From the NCBI GenBank assembly GCA_020687605.1, contig JAJEQY010000007.1, positions 1-64,000 of the forward strand: a stretch of DNA of 64,000 nt, given 5' to 3'. The stretch's first letter is position 1. Each line of letters opens with the position of its first letter. Positions 1 through 8,548 of this stretch are shown piece after piece. Position numbers and translations under genes: made by a program. Under the pieces are notes generated by a model. That model searched no databases, was not told the DNA's origin, and saw nothing but the letters and a program-made list of their open reading frames with translations. This stretch comes from Intestinimonas aquisgranensis. GTDB taxonomy: Bacteria; Bacillota; Clostridia; Oscillospirales; Oscillospiraceae.

Positions 1-116
<116 letters not shown>

Positions 117-120
117 AAGA

Positions 121-148
121 AACGGACTTCTTAGGAAGTCCGTTTTTT
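121..148 (+). terminator. Terminator of the rRNA operon
   Basis: A 10-bp stem (AACGGACTTC / GAAGTCCGTT) with a short loop runs into a T tract. It lies a few bases after the 5S gene. Confidence 0.85.
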
Positions 149-151
149 GCA

Positions 152-187
152 TATTTAAAAAACGTGAGGCAGCGGAGCTGCCTCACG
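152..187 (-). terminator. Terminator of the DUF1643 gene
   Basis: A perfect 11-bp stem at 163-173 and 177-187 overlaps the stop of the minus-strand gene and is followed, on that strand, by a T-rich run. It insulates the gene from the convergent rRNA operon. Confidence 0.75.
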
Positions 188-815
188 AATGCCTCAGCAC
201 ATGGGAAACGTAGTCCTCTACATCAAAGGGATCCAGTGGGCTGTCCTTGCGCAGATAGAGAGGATGGTGGGGATGCCCCTTGGCGGAACGCTTTCCGGCA
301 GAGAACCACTGGGCGCCGAACTCAGTGCCCACGGAAATCATGTCTCGCACGCAGCCGGGCAAATAGGGGCGTTTTTCGATGATATTGCCCCAGGCGGCCC
401 AGATGGCTGGGCGACCGCTTCTGGTTTGCTCCAGAGCGTAGCGGAAAGCCGCCATATTTTCAGCGTGGAGCTGTGGATTGAGGGTACGCTCCATGTCGTC
501 GGGGCGGGTGGCCCGCTGGGCATACACGTTGAACATGATAAAGCTGTCATAGCCATTGCCCAAGGCGATGCGCTCAACTGACTTGAGGGTGTTGTCCAGG
601 TCGTTGGGGGCGGCGGTGGAGGGATTTACCCCAACGCAGATGAGGGGCTTTTCCCCACGGGTCCCCAGGATATACCGGTATTCGGCATAGGTGTTGGGGA
701 CATAAAGCCACTGCTCTACGTTGTAGTCCGGGGAGGGCTGGAGGGCCTGCTCCAGGGCGTCGGCAAAGGAGAGAACTGTGAGCTGAGATGTGGTATCACA
801 GGCGGGAATGTGCAT
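183..815 (-). CDS. DUF1643 domain protein
   Basis: A 210-residue protein. From about residue 48 it has the family pattern RYILGTRGE..LICVGVNPSTA followed by N.YDSFIMFNVYAQRAT, which marks DUF1643. The family is found in bacteria and phages and has no settled biochemical role. The start at 815 is preceded on the minus strand by AGGAGG at good spacing. The gene is monocistronic, convergent with the rRNA operon and divergent from sfsA. No membrane segment or signal peptide is visible. The family call is firm; the function is unknown. Confidence 0.8.
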   Translation of the reverse strand: MHIPACDTTSQLTVLSFADALEQALQPSPDYNVEQWLYVPNTYAEYRYILGTRGEKPLICVGVNPSTAAPNDLDNTLKSVERIALGNGYDSFIMFNVYAQRATRPDDMERTLNPQLHAENMAAFRYALEQTRSGRPAIWAAWGNIIEKRPYLPGCVRDMISVGTEFGAQWFSAGKRSAKGHPHHPLYLRKDSPLDPFDVEDYVSHVLRHS

Positions 816-886
816 GGTGATGCCTCCTGACGGTGGGATGGGGCCGCTATGCGGTCTAAGACAAGGATACAGACAGAGGAGAGAAG

Positions 887-1573
887 ATGCAATACCAAAC
901 TGTGAAAAAGGCGGTTTTCCTGCGCCGTCCCAACCGCTTCATTGCCCAGGTAGAGCTGGAGGGAGCGGAGGAGACCGTCCATGTGAAGAATACAGGTCGG
1001 TGCCGGGAGCTGCTTGTTCCGGGTGCTACGGTCTACCTGGCGGAGGGGAAAAATCCCAGCCGAAAGACCCGGTATGATCTCATCGCTGTGGAGAAGGGGG
1101 AGCGCCTCATCAACATGGATGCCCAGGCGCCCAACCAGGTCTTTGGGGAGTGGGCCGCCTCCGGTGGCTTCCGTCCCGGCCTTACATTGCTGCGCCCGGA
1201 AACTACATGGGGGAATTCACGCTTTGATTTCTACTGGGAGTCATCAGAAAATGACCGGAAAGGCTTTGTGGAGGTGAAGGGAGTCACCCTGGAGGAGGAT
1301 GGCGCCGTCTACTTCCCCGATGCCCCGACAGAGCGGGGCGTGAAGCATGTGGAGGAGCTTATAGCCTGCCGGGCGGCAGGTTACGAGGCGGCGCTGTTCC
1401 TGGTGGTCCAGATGGAGCGTGTGGCCTTTTGGTCCCCCAATGACCGGACCCACTCCGCTTTTGGTGAAGCGGTTCGGCGAGCCGCGGCCGCCGGTGTGGA
1501 GATTTTGTGCCGGGACTGTCGAGTGACGCCGGACTCCCTCACCATGGGCGAGCCGGTGGAAGTTCGCCTCTGA
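887..1573 (+). CDS. sfsA: SfsA family protein (sugar fermentation stimulation protein / nuclease)
   Basis: A 228-residue protein of the usual SfsA length. The N-terminal part (FLRRPNRFIAQVEL, then NTGRCRELLVPGATVYL) matches the OB-fold-like region. The C-terminal part has the restriction-enzyme-like core motif FVEVKGVTLE near residue 127, followed by FPDAPTERGVKHVEEL. The family was named for an E. coli sugar-fermentation phenotype and later linked to nuclease activity; its physiological role is uncertain. The start is supported by GAGGAG just upstream. Confidence 0.93.
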   Translation: MQYQTVKKAVFLRRPNRFIAQVELEGAEETVHVKNTGRCRELLVPGATVYLAEGKNPSRKTRYDLIAVEKGERLINMDAQAPNQVFGEWAASGGFRPGLTLLRPETTWGNSRFDFYWESSENDRKGFVEVKGVTLEEDGAVYFPDAPTERGVKHVEELIACRAAGYEAALFLVVQMERVAFWSPNDRTHSAFGEAVRRAAAAGVEILCRDCRVTPDSLTMGEPVEVRL

Positions 1574-1672
1574 GTCACAAAATCTCATAGGATATGCCTG
1601 ATGATATTTCATAAACCTATCTGGAAAAGTTGGGAAAAAGGTGGAAAGTTTTACGAACTTTATCAGAGTGCC

Positions 1673-1701
1673 TTGACAAAGCACAAGTAAGCGTGTAAAC
1701 T
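1673..1701 (+). promoter_or_regulatory. Sigma-A-type promoter of the ammonium transporter
   Basis: TTGACA at 1673-1678, a 17-bp spacer and TAAACT at 1696-1701. The predicted start is near 1708, so the transcript begins just before the leader terminator at 1716. Confidence 0.75.
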
Positions 1702-1715
1702 GCCCCCAACAAGGC

Positions 1716-1764
1716 AAGGACGCTCGCTCCGCCGATGATGGCGGAGCGAGCGTCCTTGTTTTTT
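1716..1764 (+). terminator. Leader terminator (attenuator) ahead of the ammonium transporter
   Basis: A perfect 18-bp stem at 1716-1733 and 1740-1757 with loop GATGAT is followed by GTTTTTT. It lies between the promoter and the transporter start codon at 1785, with the AGGAGGAGG ribosome site directly after it. Because it lies inside the leader, it can only serve the transporter as a conditional terminator, unless its main role is to stop read-through from sfsA. Confidence 0.75.
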
Positions 1765-1784
1765 CACAGGAGGAGGAATGGAAT

Positions 1785-3485
1785 ATGTATTCGTCGGTCA
1801 ATACCATCTGGGTGCTTCTGGGGGCGGCGCTGGTCTTCTTCATGCAGGCTGGGTTTGCCATGTGTGAGGCGGGCTTCACCAGAAGCAAGAACACAGGCAA
1901 CATTCTGATGAAAAACCTCATGGACTTCTGCATCGGCACTCCGGTCTACTGGTTGGTGGGCTTCGGTCTGATGTTTGGTGGGGCGGGTGCCATTATCGGC
2001 GGCTTTGATCCCCTGGTGCGGGGGGACTACTCCGCCATCCTGCCGGACGGTGTACCCCTGACCGCCTTCTTCATTTTCCAGACGGTCTTCTGCGCCACGG
2101 CGGCCACCATCGTCTCCGGCGCCATGGCGGAGCGCACCAAGTTTATCTCCTACTGCATCTACTCCCTGATGATCTCCCTGGTGATCTACCCGGTGTCCGG
2201 CCACTGGATCTGGGGCGGCGGCTGGCTGGCTCAGATGGGCTTCCATGATTTCGCGGGCTCCACTGCCGTCCACATGGTGGGTGGAATTGCCGCCTGTGTG
2301 GGCGCTAAGATCCTCGGGCCGCGGATCGGGAAGTACGACAAGAACGGCAAGCCCCAGGCCATCCTGGGCCACAACCTCTCCATCGGCGCGCTGGGCGTAT
2401 TCATCCTCTGGTTCTGCTGGTTCGGCTTCAACGGCTGCTCCACCGTGGCTATGGACAGTGACAGCGTCATGGAGCTGGCCGGCGCAATCTTCTGCACCAC
2501 CAACATGTCGGCGGCTGTGGCCTGCGTGGTCACTATGATCTTTACCTGGCTGCGGTATGGCAAGCCCGACGTGTCCATGACCTTCAACGCGGCTCTGGGC
2601 GGGCTGGTGGCTATTACCGCCGGCTGTGATATGGTCTCCATCTTCGGTGCCGCCGTCATTGGTGCCTGCGCCGGTATCGCGCTTCCCCTGGCGGTGGAGT
2701 TCTTTGATAAGGTGGTCAAAATCGACGACCCGGTGGGCGCTGTCTCGGTCCACGGTGTCTGCGGCTCCATGGGTACCTTGCTCACGGGCCTGCTGGCGGT
2801 GGATGGCGGTCTGTTCTACGGCGGCGGCCCCTCCTTTTTCATCACCCAGTGCATTGGTGTGGCATCTGTGGCGGTGTGGGTGCTGGTGACCATCACCATC
2901 GTATTCCTGGTGCTCAAGCACACCATCGGCCTGCGCTGCTCCGCGCAGGAGGAGATCGACGGCCTGGATATACACGAGCACGGCCTGGCCTCCGCCTACG
3001 CCGACTTCATGCCGGCGGGCGGGCTCACCGGTCCTGTGGAGACTGCGGCTGCTGATGGCAGTGTCAGCGAGGACGAGGCGGTTCCCGTCCAGGTGGTGGC
3101 CCGGGAGAAATCTGGCATCTCCGCCTCCGACGTGAAGCTCTCCAAGGTGACCATCGTCTGCAACCAGGCCCGGTTCGAGACCCTGAAGAGCGCCATGAAC
3201 GCCATCGGCGTCACCGGTATGACGGTGACCCAGGTGCTGGGCTGCGGCGTCCAGAAGGGCCGCACCGAGTACTACCGCGGCGTGGAGATGACCATGAACC
3301 TGCTGCCCAAGGTGCAGGTGGACGTGGTGGTCTCCAAGGTGCCTGTGGCCACCGTGGTGGCCGCTGCCAAGCGGGCGCTGTTCACGGGCCACATTGGCGA
3401 CGGCAAAATCTTCATTTATGATGTGGAAAACGTGGTGAAGGTCCGTACCGGCGAGGAGGGCTATGACGCGCTCCAGGGCGATTGA
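1785..3485 (+). CDS. amt: Ammonium transporter fused to a C-terminal PII signalling domain
   Basis: A 566-residue fusion. Residues 1 to about 410 form an 11-helix Amt channel with the family signatures FFMQAGFAMCEAGF, DFAGSTAVHMVGG and DDPVGAVSVHGVCG. A linker leads to a complete PII domain from about residue 445: SKVTIVCNQARFETLK, a T-loop with EYYRGVE, then GHIGDGKIFIYDVENVVKVRTGE. PII proteins normally bind ATP, ADP and 2-oxoglutarate and plug Amt channels through the T-loop; here the regulator is covalently attached. The gene has its own promoter and leader terminator and is followed by a terminator. Confidence 0.93.
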   Translation: MYSSVNTIWVLLGAALVFFMQAGFAMCEAGFTRSKNTGNILMKNLMDFCIGTPVYWLVGFGLMFGGAGAIIGGFDPLVRGDYSAILPDGVPLTAFFIFQTVFCATAATIVSGAMAERTKFISYCIYSLMISLVIYPVSGHWIWGGGWLAQMGFHDFAGSTAVHMVGGIAACVGAKILGPRIGKYDKNGKPQAILGHNLSIGALGVFILWFCWFGFNGCSTVAMDSDSVMELAGAIFCTTNMSAAVACVVTMIFTWLRYGKPDVSMTFNAALGGLVAITAGCDMVSIFGAAVIGACAGIALPLAVEFFDKVVKIDDPVGAVSVHGVCGSMGTLLTGLLAVDGGLFYGGGPSFFITQCIGVASVAVWVLVTITIVFLVLKHTIGLRCSAQEEIDGLDIHEHGLASAYADFMPAGGLTGPVETAAADGSVSEDEAVPVQVVAREKSGISASDVKLSKVTIVCNQARFETLKSAMNAIGVTGMTVTQVLGCGVQKGRTEYYRGVEMTMNLLPKVQVDVVVSKVPVATVVAAAKRALFTGHIGDGKIFIYDVENVVKVRTGEEGYDALQGD

Positions 3486-3496
3486 CAGAAAAGCGA

Positions 3497-3533
3497 AAAT
3501 GGGATGTGGATCGCGGTCCACATCCCATTTTTA
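3497..3533 (+). terminator. Terminator after the ammonium transporter
   Basis: A stem of about 12-13 bp (ATGGGATGTGGA and its complement, loop TCGCGG) is followed by TTTTT. It isolates the transporter gene from the acetyltransferase gene. Confidence 0.8.
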
Positions 3534-3568
3534 CGCGCAGTTTTTCTGGCTGCGCGGCTTACGAGCCA

Positions 3569-3597
3569 TTGCGCGGGTGGACGGGCTGTGATATGAT
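3569..3597 (+). promoter_or_regulatory. Probable promoter of the acetyltransferase-hydrolase operon
   Basis: TTGCGC at 3569-3574, a 17-bp spacer and TATGAT at 3592-3597, 44 bp before the start codon at 3641. The -35 box is weak. Confidence 0.5.
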
Positions 3598-3640
3598 ATA
3601 AAAACTGAGGGTAGCTTCTGTGCGGCGAGAGGAGGGAGCC

Positions 3641-4369
3641 ATGGAGACACAAATCCAGCGTGTAACTCATGAGATCCCATATCGGGGCATTGGCTACCTG
3701 ATTTTTCGGCACTGTGCAGCAGCGGAACGGGACAGGCAGCTGCCACGAGAGATCCAGTCCCTGGAGGAACAGGGCGCCAAGGAGATTTATGTGGCCTCCA
3801 CCGACCCTGAGGCTCCTTTTGCGGAGGGAGCGATCGGGACAGTCCGACTCACCCACGTCCACGACATGCTAGAGATGGAGCGGGACCTGGACGGCAACCG
3901 TCCACGGCGCGGAGGCCGGCTCCGGGCCGTACCGCTGACGGAGGCGCTGGGAGAGCAATGGCTGACCCTCTATAACGAGGCTTTTTCCACCGTGCCCAAC
4001 GCTGCCACCTACGGTCAGGAGGAGCTGGCGGAAATGCTGGCCGAGCCGGGCAGCTGCGGCCTTGTGCTGGAGGATGATATGCCGGTGGGCATCTATGAGC
4101 TGGACCTCCAGACCGGGGAGATCGAGGGTATTGGCCTGACGGAGACGGCCAGGGGTAGAGGTCTGGGCCGGGAGCTCCTGCTGCTGGCCATGGACCTGCT
4201 GGCGGAGCATGGATACGATAGCTGCTGGCTGTTGGTATCCACTGGCAACCAGGTAGCATACCAGCTCTACCAGAAGATCGGTTTTCATACTCGACAGGTA
4301 CGTTCCCGGTGGTTTAGGGCGGAAACAACGGGGCAGAAGGGCCGCAACACGGAGGAGGATGGGATATGA
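3641..4369 (+). CDS. GNAT family N-acetyltransferase
   Basis: A 242-residue protein. The second half holds the GNAT fold, with the acetyl-CoA pocket in GIGLTETARGRGLGRELLLLAMDLL (the R-G-x-G-L-G-R core) and a typical end, STGNQVAYQLYQKIGF. The first 90 residues contain no recognised domain. The ATG at 3641 is chosen over an upstream GTG because GAGGAGGG precedes it at good spacing. The stop codon overlaps the next start (ATGA), so the two genes are translationally coupled. The acetyl acceptor cannot be told from the sequence. Confidence 0.85.
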   Translation: METQIQRVTHEIPYRGIGYLIFRHCAAAERDRQLPREIQSLEEQGAKEIYVASTDPEAPFAEGAIGTVRLTHVHDMLEMERDLDGNRPRRGGRLRAVPLTEALGEQWLTLYNEAFSTVPNAATYGQEELAEMLAEPGSCGLVLEDDMPVGIYELDLQTGEIEGIGLTETARGRGLGRELLLLAMDLLAEHGYDSCWLLVSTGNQVAYQLYQKIGFHTRQVRSRWFRAETTGQKGRNTEEDGI

Positions 4370-4965
4370 GTTATCAGATCGTAGCCTTTGGAGACTCCAA
4401 CACCAGATACTATCTGGGGGACACCGGTACGCCGGGACCGCTGGAGGAGGCCTGGCCCGCCAAGCTGGAGGCCATGCTTCGGGCCAAAGGTGTGGACGCA
4501 GCCGTCAAAAATGAGGGCCATCCCGGTCTTCAGGCCGACTATGCCATGGAGCACTTCCCTGATGCCACCGCCGGTGCGGACCTGTGCATTCTGGGTTTCG
4601 GCACCAACGACGCCAAGAAGCTGGATGTCCCCCTGGGGGAATTCCTATCTGAGATCTCTGACGTGCTGGATCAGGCTGTAGAGGCAGGTATGCCCCTTAT
4701 TATGCTGGGTATCCCCTGGTTCTCTGAGTTGTTGGCGGGTCCTGAGCTCCAAAACCGGTTGCCCATTTGGAACGAGTCCCTGTCCAGCCTGTGTGATCAG
4801 CTGAACATCCCCTTCGTGGATCTGTATACCCCCTTCAAGGGTGACCCGGAACAGTGGTTCAACGAGCGGACCACCCCCATGCGCCACCTCTCCGCCGCGG
4901 CTCAGACCAGGGTGGCGGAGCTGCTGTTGCCCCTGGTGCTTAGCGAGCTGGAAAAGAAAAAATAA
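4366..4965 (+). CDS. SGNH/GDSL-type hydrolase
   Basis: A 199-residue cytoplasmic protein. Block I is AFGDSNT (Ser nucleophile) near residue 11, block III is GFGTNDA near residue 85, and block V is probably in MRHLSAAAQ near residue 173, which supplies the His. This layout matches SGNH esterases such as acyl-CoA thioesterase or lysophospholipase relatives. No signal peptide is present. Its coupling to an acetyltransferase suggests acyl-group handling, which is inference. A terminator follows. Confidence 0.85.
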   Translation: MSYQIVAFGDSNTRYYLGDTGTPGPLEEAWPAKLEAMLRAKGVDAAVKNEGHPGLQADYAMEHFPDATAGADLCILGFGTNDAKKLDVPLGEFLSEISDVLDQAVEAGMPLIMLGIPWFSELLAGPELQNRLPIWNESLSSLCDQLNIPFVDLYTPFKGDPEQWFNERTTPMRHLSAAAQTRVAELLLPLVLSELEKKK

Positions 4966-4988
4966 GTCCACAGCCTGTGGAAAATAAA

Positions 4989-5030
4989 CGCCTGTGTCCC
5001 CCCTTGAAAAGGAGAACACAGGCATTTTTT
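4989..5030. terminator. Terminator between convergent hydrolase and histidine-kinase genes
   Basis: Stem GCCTGTGT / ACACAGGC with an 18-base interior that pairs further in part. A T6 run follows on the plus strand, and a weaker T-rich run on the minus strand. It sits between two convergent genes. Confidence 0.7.
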
Positions 5031-6684
5031 ATGTGTTTAGAAGGGGAAGCTCCACCCAGAAGCGGACGCTGTGGGGGAGATTTTCCACGCCGCAGGTGCC
5101 GCCGTGGAGGGCCACGGTCTCCTTGACCAGCGCCAGTCCCAGGCCGGTTCCGCCGCTCTGACGGTCCCGGGCGGCGTCGGAGCGGTAGAAGGGCTCAAAG
5201 ACCCTGGGGAGGGCCTCCGGCGGGATGGGCTCCCCATCGTTTTCCACCAGAAGATGGGCAAAGAGTCCACGGCCCTGGAGGGAGACCCGAATCTCGCCGC
5301 CAGCCGGGGTATGCTTGAGGGCGTTGGAAGCCAGATTAGACACCACCAGAGAGAGCCGTCCTTCCTCGCCGGAGACAGTACAGGGTTCCAGGTCCAGAGT
5401 CAGCGTGACGCCGGCGGTCTCCATAGGCCGCTCCAGAGAGCGGAACACGGACGCCACGATTTGGTCCAGGTCCACAGGGCCAGGCTCAAAGCGGGTCTTG
5501 CCCGCCTTCATACGGCTCAGGTCCAGGAGGGAATTTACCATGGCGGCCATCTGGTCGGAGGCCGCCATAATGACCTCCAGATACTGAGCCCGCTTCTCTG
5601 GGGCGATGTCCTCATTTAAGCCCTCAGCGTAGGAGCGCAGGAGAGCCAGGGGGGTCTTGAGCTCGTGGGCCACGGCATTGGTGAGCTCCCGTTCCCGCCG
5701 GAGGCTCCTGGCCTGGGCCCGGGCGGTGAGGAAGGCCAGCAGCAGGGTGAAGAGCAGGGTGGCAAGATAGAGGAACCAAAGGTCGTGGGTGGCCATCAGG
5801 AAGGGGCGGTAGGAGACGCCGGTGGCGGAAACCAGCCCCTCGTAGGAGGCTGAGGCGCCCGACTGGGCATAACCGCTGCCGCCGACAGAGGAACCTGCCC
5901 AGGTATCAGAGGGAGTACGGTCCCCCACCAGATTTTCCAGCCGGGCCTCGGCCTCCCGGAAGAGCTTTAATGTGAGCTCCGGGCTGGTCTCCGCCCAGGC
6001 CAGGGGAGAGCTGAGCTGGATGGTGTCAAAGGTGAGGGTGGTGAGGGTCTTGCCGTCAAAGAAGGAGCTGTCCGTATCCAGCAGGGTCACCGGACCGTCC
6101 TCATAATAATAGACCAGTTTCTGGGGATAGACCACGTTGTGCTCCACTACACCGGTGACCTCGCCCCGGAGGCCCACAGTGAAGTTCACGCCCTCGTCCG
6201 AGCCCAGGTACTCGTCATAAAGCCCGCTCTCAGTGCCGTAGAACCGGTTGAGCTGCCGCTCCTCCCGGAGAAGGCGGCCCAGGGAGAGCTGCTCGTCGTC
6301 GGTAAGGACGGCGTCGAAGTTCAGAAAGTGGTCGTAGACCCCTGTGCCGGGGAGGGAGAAGGAGCCGTAGGTGAGCTGGCTCCGGGCCAGCTCCAACCCC
6401 TCGGTGTCATAGAGCCGGAAGATTCCCACGGCGCCGTAGCTGGAATAGTAAGCAGACATTCGATGATTCAGAATGGCCGGCCTGTCCCATAGCTCGCTGC
6501 CGCCCTCCAACACGAGCTGGCAGTTGCCAAGGTTGAAGCTCCGGGTCTCACTGACGCCGCTCTTGAGCCGGGTGGTCTGGGCGTCCAGCTCCCGGAAGGA
6601 GAGAAGAAGGACCATTAGGGCCCACAGCAGGAGGAAGCGGGCGGCGGTGCGGAGGAAGAGGGGCAAAAGCAGCTTCTGTTTCAT
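5029..6684 (-). CDS. Sensor histidine kinase
   Basis: A 551-residue membrane kinase. A signal-anchor helix at about residues 8-27 and a second helix near 300-320 bracket a large extracellular sensor with no recognised fold. The cytoplasmic part has the dimerisation box NAVAHELKTPLALLRSY (phospho-His) and an ATPase domain with SNALKHTP and GGTGLGLALVKE. The ATG at 6684 is chosen because GGAAGGGAG precedes it and it lies 22 bp after the regulator gene; the longer reading upstream lacks a ribosome site and has shadow-like composition. The stimulus is unknown. Confidence 0.9.
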   Translation of the reverse strand: MKQKLLLPLFLRTAARFLLLWALMVLLLSFRELDAQTTRLKSGVSETRSFNLGNCQLVLEGGSELWDRPAILNHRMSAYYSSYGAVGIFRLYDTEGLELARSQLTYGSFSLPGTGVYDHFLNFDAVLTDDEQLSLGRLLREERQLNRFYGTESGLYDEYLGSDEGVNFTVGLRGEVTGVVEHNVVYPQKLVYYYEDGPVTLLDTDSSFFDGKTLTTLTFDTIQLSSPLAWAETSPELTLKLFREAEARLENLVGDRTPSDTWAGSSVGGSGYAQSGASASYEGLVSATGVSYRPFLMATHDLWFLYLATLLFTLLLAFLTARAQARSLRRERELTNAVAHELKTPLALLRSYAEGLNEDIAPEKRAQYLEVIMAASDQMAAMVNSLLDLSRMKAGKTRFEPGPVDLDQIVASVFRSLERPMETAGVTLTLDLEPCTVSGEEGRLSLVVSNLASNALKHTPAGGEIRVSLQGRGLFAHLLVENDGEPIPPEALPRVFEPFYRSDAARDRQSGGTGLGLALVKETVALHGGTCGVENLPHSVRFWVELPLLNT

Positions 6685-6706
6685 GGCGGGACTCCCTTCC
6701 GGCGGG

Positions 6707-7375
6707 CTACTCCGACTCCAGCTTGTAGCCCGCCTTAAACACGGTCTTGATTTGTTTCCCGGCGCTCCCCAGGGCGGCGCGGAGGTTCTTAATCTGCACG
6801 TCCACTGCCCGGTCCTCACCCTCGAAGTCCCAGCCCCACACCCGGGTGAGCAGCTGCTCCCGGGAGAGGACCTTACCCCGGTTTCGGAGGAGGCAGAGGA
6901 GTAAATTGTACTCCCGAGGGGATAATTTGACTGGCGTATTACTCACTGTACACAACATGGGCCCCGGTTGGAGCCGAATCTCCCCGCAGACCAGGGCGCC
7001 GTCCTCGGTGCCCCGGCTCCGGCGGATCAGGGCAGTGGTCTTGGCGTAGAGAAGGGCCAGGGAGAAGGGCTTTGTGATATAGTCGTCCGCCCCCAGGGCA
7101 TAGCCATGGAGGGCCTGCTCCTCTCCGCCCAGGGCGGTGAGGAAGAGGATGGGCAGGCTGCTCTCCCGGCGGATGGCCCGGCAGACGCCGTAGCCGTCCA
7201 GTCCCGGCATCATCACGTCCAGCAGCACCGCGTCATAGTCTCGCCGGGCGAAGTGCTCCAGAGCGATGTCGCCGTCCGGGGCAAGGTCGCTGTCCACGCC
7301 GTGGGCGGTAAAATAGTCCTGAAGGATGGCTCCCATTCGGGGCTCGTCCTCCACAATCAGGATGGTGTCTGGCAT
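6707..7375 (-). CDS. OmpR/PhoB family response regulator
   Basis: A 222-residue regulator. The receiver domain shows the acidic pair in VEDEP, the phospho-acceptor in VLLDVMMPGLDG, the Thr in FLTAL and the Lys in ITKPFS. The C-terminal winged helix ends in the usual AVDVQIKNLRAALG and TVFKAGYKLE. It is the first gene of a two-gene operon with the kinase downstream, and is the kinase's likely partner. Its targets are not evident; the TPM/TelA/XpaC genes next to it are only neighbours. Confidence 0.93.
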   Translation of the reverse strand: MPDTILIVEDEPRMGAILQDYFTAHGVDSDLAPDGDIALEHFARRDYDAVLLDVMMPGLDGYGVCRAIRRESSLPILFLTALGGEEQALHGYALGADDYITKPFSLALLYAKTTALIRRSRGTEDGALVCGEIRLQPGPMLCTVSNTPVKLSPREYNLLLCLLRNRGKVLSREQLLTRVWGWDFEGEDRAVDVQIKNLRAALGSAGKQIKTVFKAGYKLESE

Positions 7376-7432
7376 GGCCGTCTCCCCCTCTCTGTTGTTA
7401 TCCTATCGGGTAGATGTGTCCGAGTTGTGTTT

Positions 7433-7470
7433 GAAAAAACACCCGGAGGGTATTCTCCCCTCCGGGTGTC
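7433..7470 (-). terminator. Terminator after the TPM-domain gene
   Basis: On the minus strand a 12-bp stem (ACACCCGGAGGG and its complement) is followed by TTTTTTC. It separates the TelA/TPM genes from the two-component operon. Confidence 0.8.
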
Positions 7471-7477
7471 CTGTTTG

Positions 7478-8536
7478 TTATCTGCGGCCTCCAAAACCGC
7501 CGCCACGGCCTCCGCCGAAGCCACCGCCGCGGCTGCCGCCAAAGCCGCCGCTGCGGGAACCGCCGAAGCCACCGCCCCGGCTGCCGCCGAAGGAGCCGCC
7601 GAAGCCGCTGCGTCCGCCGCCGGAAGGCCGGCCGCCAAAGGTACCGCCGCCCCGGGGACCGCGGTTGCCGGCGCCGCCGAAGCCGGAGGAGGAGCCTCCG
7701 CCGAAGCCGCCGGGACCCGGTCCACGGCCAGGTCCGCCGGGAGGCGGGGGCGGGGGACGGTGCCAGCGGCGCTGGTACCAGCCGTAGCGAGGTCCGTGCC
7801 AGAAGAAGATGGGACGGAACACCACCGGAGGATTGGGGATGCCGTAGTACATCCGGCGGTAGGCACTGTACCGGGCAGAGTCGATGGCAGAGAGGATGAT
7901 ATAGATCACCAGCAGCAAAACCACCAGGGAGAAGACCCAGCTGAAGCCGCCATAGGAGACATAGTAGTCGCTGCCGCCGCTCTGCTGGGCATTGCCCAGG
8001 CCGAAGTTGGCCTGGTAGACCTGGTCCATACCCTCATAGAAGCTGAGGATACCGCTCTGATAGTCGGAGCCCGACTCCAACCGGCCCTGGAGGTCGTCCA
8101 CCGCCTGGTTGGTCAGGATGGTGGAGAAGTCGTTGCCGGCGGCCAGGTAATAGTTGTTGTCCTCTACGGAGATGAGGAGGACGGCGTCCCCCTCGCCCAG
8201 GCCCATGTCGGCGCCCTGGTCGTAGGCGGCGTCCTCCAGGCTGGCGCCGTCGGTGCTCTCCACTGTCACCACCGCCACCACGCTGTTGTAGCGGTAATCC
8301 CAGTTGGCATTGTAGAGGAGGATGGTCTCCTCCGCCTGAGCGGAGAGGAGATCAGCCTTGTCATAGAGAAAACGGGTATAGGACTGGGTATCCAAGCCGG
8401 TGTCCAGGCTCTGGGCCTGGTCTACGGCGGGCTGGTCGGTGCCGGTGGGCGCCTTCATGAGCCCGATGCAGATAGACAGCCCAATGACCAGCAGCAGGAT
8501 GACCACCGCCACCCAGCGTTTTTTCAGCATTTCCAT
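7478..8536 (-). CDS. TPM-domain membrane protein with Gly/Arg-rich tail
   Basis: A 352-residue protein: N-terminal signal-anchor helix (about 8-27), an extracytoplasmic TPM (TLP18.3/Psb32/MOLO-1) domain at about 50-190 (VVAVVTVESTDG, then LLISVEDNNYYLAAG), a second helix near 203-222, and a C-terminal tail of about 110 residues that begins proline-rich and becomes FGG/SRGGG repeats. Similar proteins with Gly-rich ends are common in Gram-positive bacteria and their function is unsettled. It lies 12 bp after the TelA-like gene, as in other TelA/XpaC clusters. Confidence 0.75.
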   Translation of the reverse strand: MEMLKKRWVAVVILLLVIGLSICIGLMKAPTGTDQPAVDQAQSLDTGLDTQSYTRFLYDKADLLSAQAEETILLYNANWDYRYNSVVAVVTVESTDGASLEDAAYDQGADMGLGEGDAVLLISVEDNNYYLAAGNDFSTILTNQAVDDLQGRLESGSDYQSGILSFYEGMDQVYQANFGLGNAQQSGGSDYYVSYGGFSWVFSLVVLLLVIYIILSAIDSARYSAYRRMYYGIPNPPVVFRPIFFWHGPRYGWYQRRWHRPPPPPPGGPGRGPGPGGFGGGSSSGFGGAGNRGPRGGGTFGGRPSGGGRSGFGGSFGGSRGGGFGGSRSGGFGGSRGGGFGGGRGGGFGGRR

Positions 8537-8548
8537 GGTCTATACTCC

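Noticed and set aside
1716..1764. The amt leader as an ANTAR-controlled antiterminator
   Set aside because: The hairpin loop GATGAT lacks the A at position 1, and no clear second hexaloop stem is present.
1764..3521. A 585-codon minus-strand frame
   Set aside because: Shadow of the ammonium-transporter gene, His-rich and without a ribosome site.
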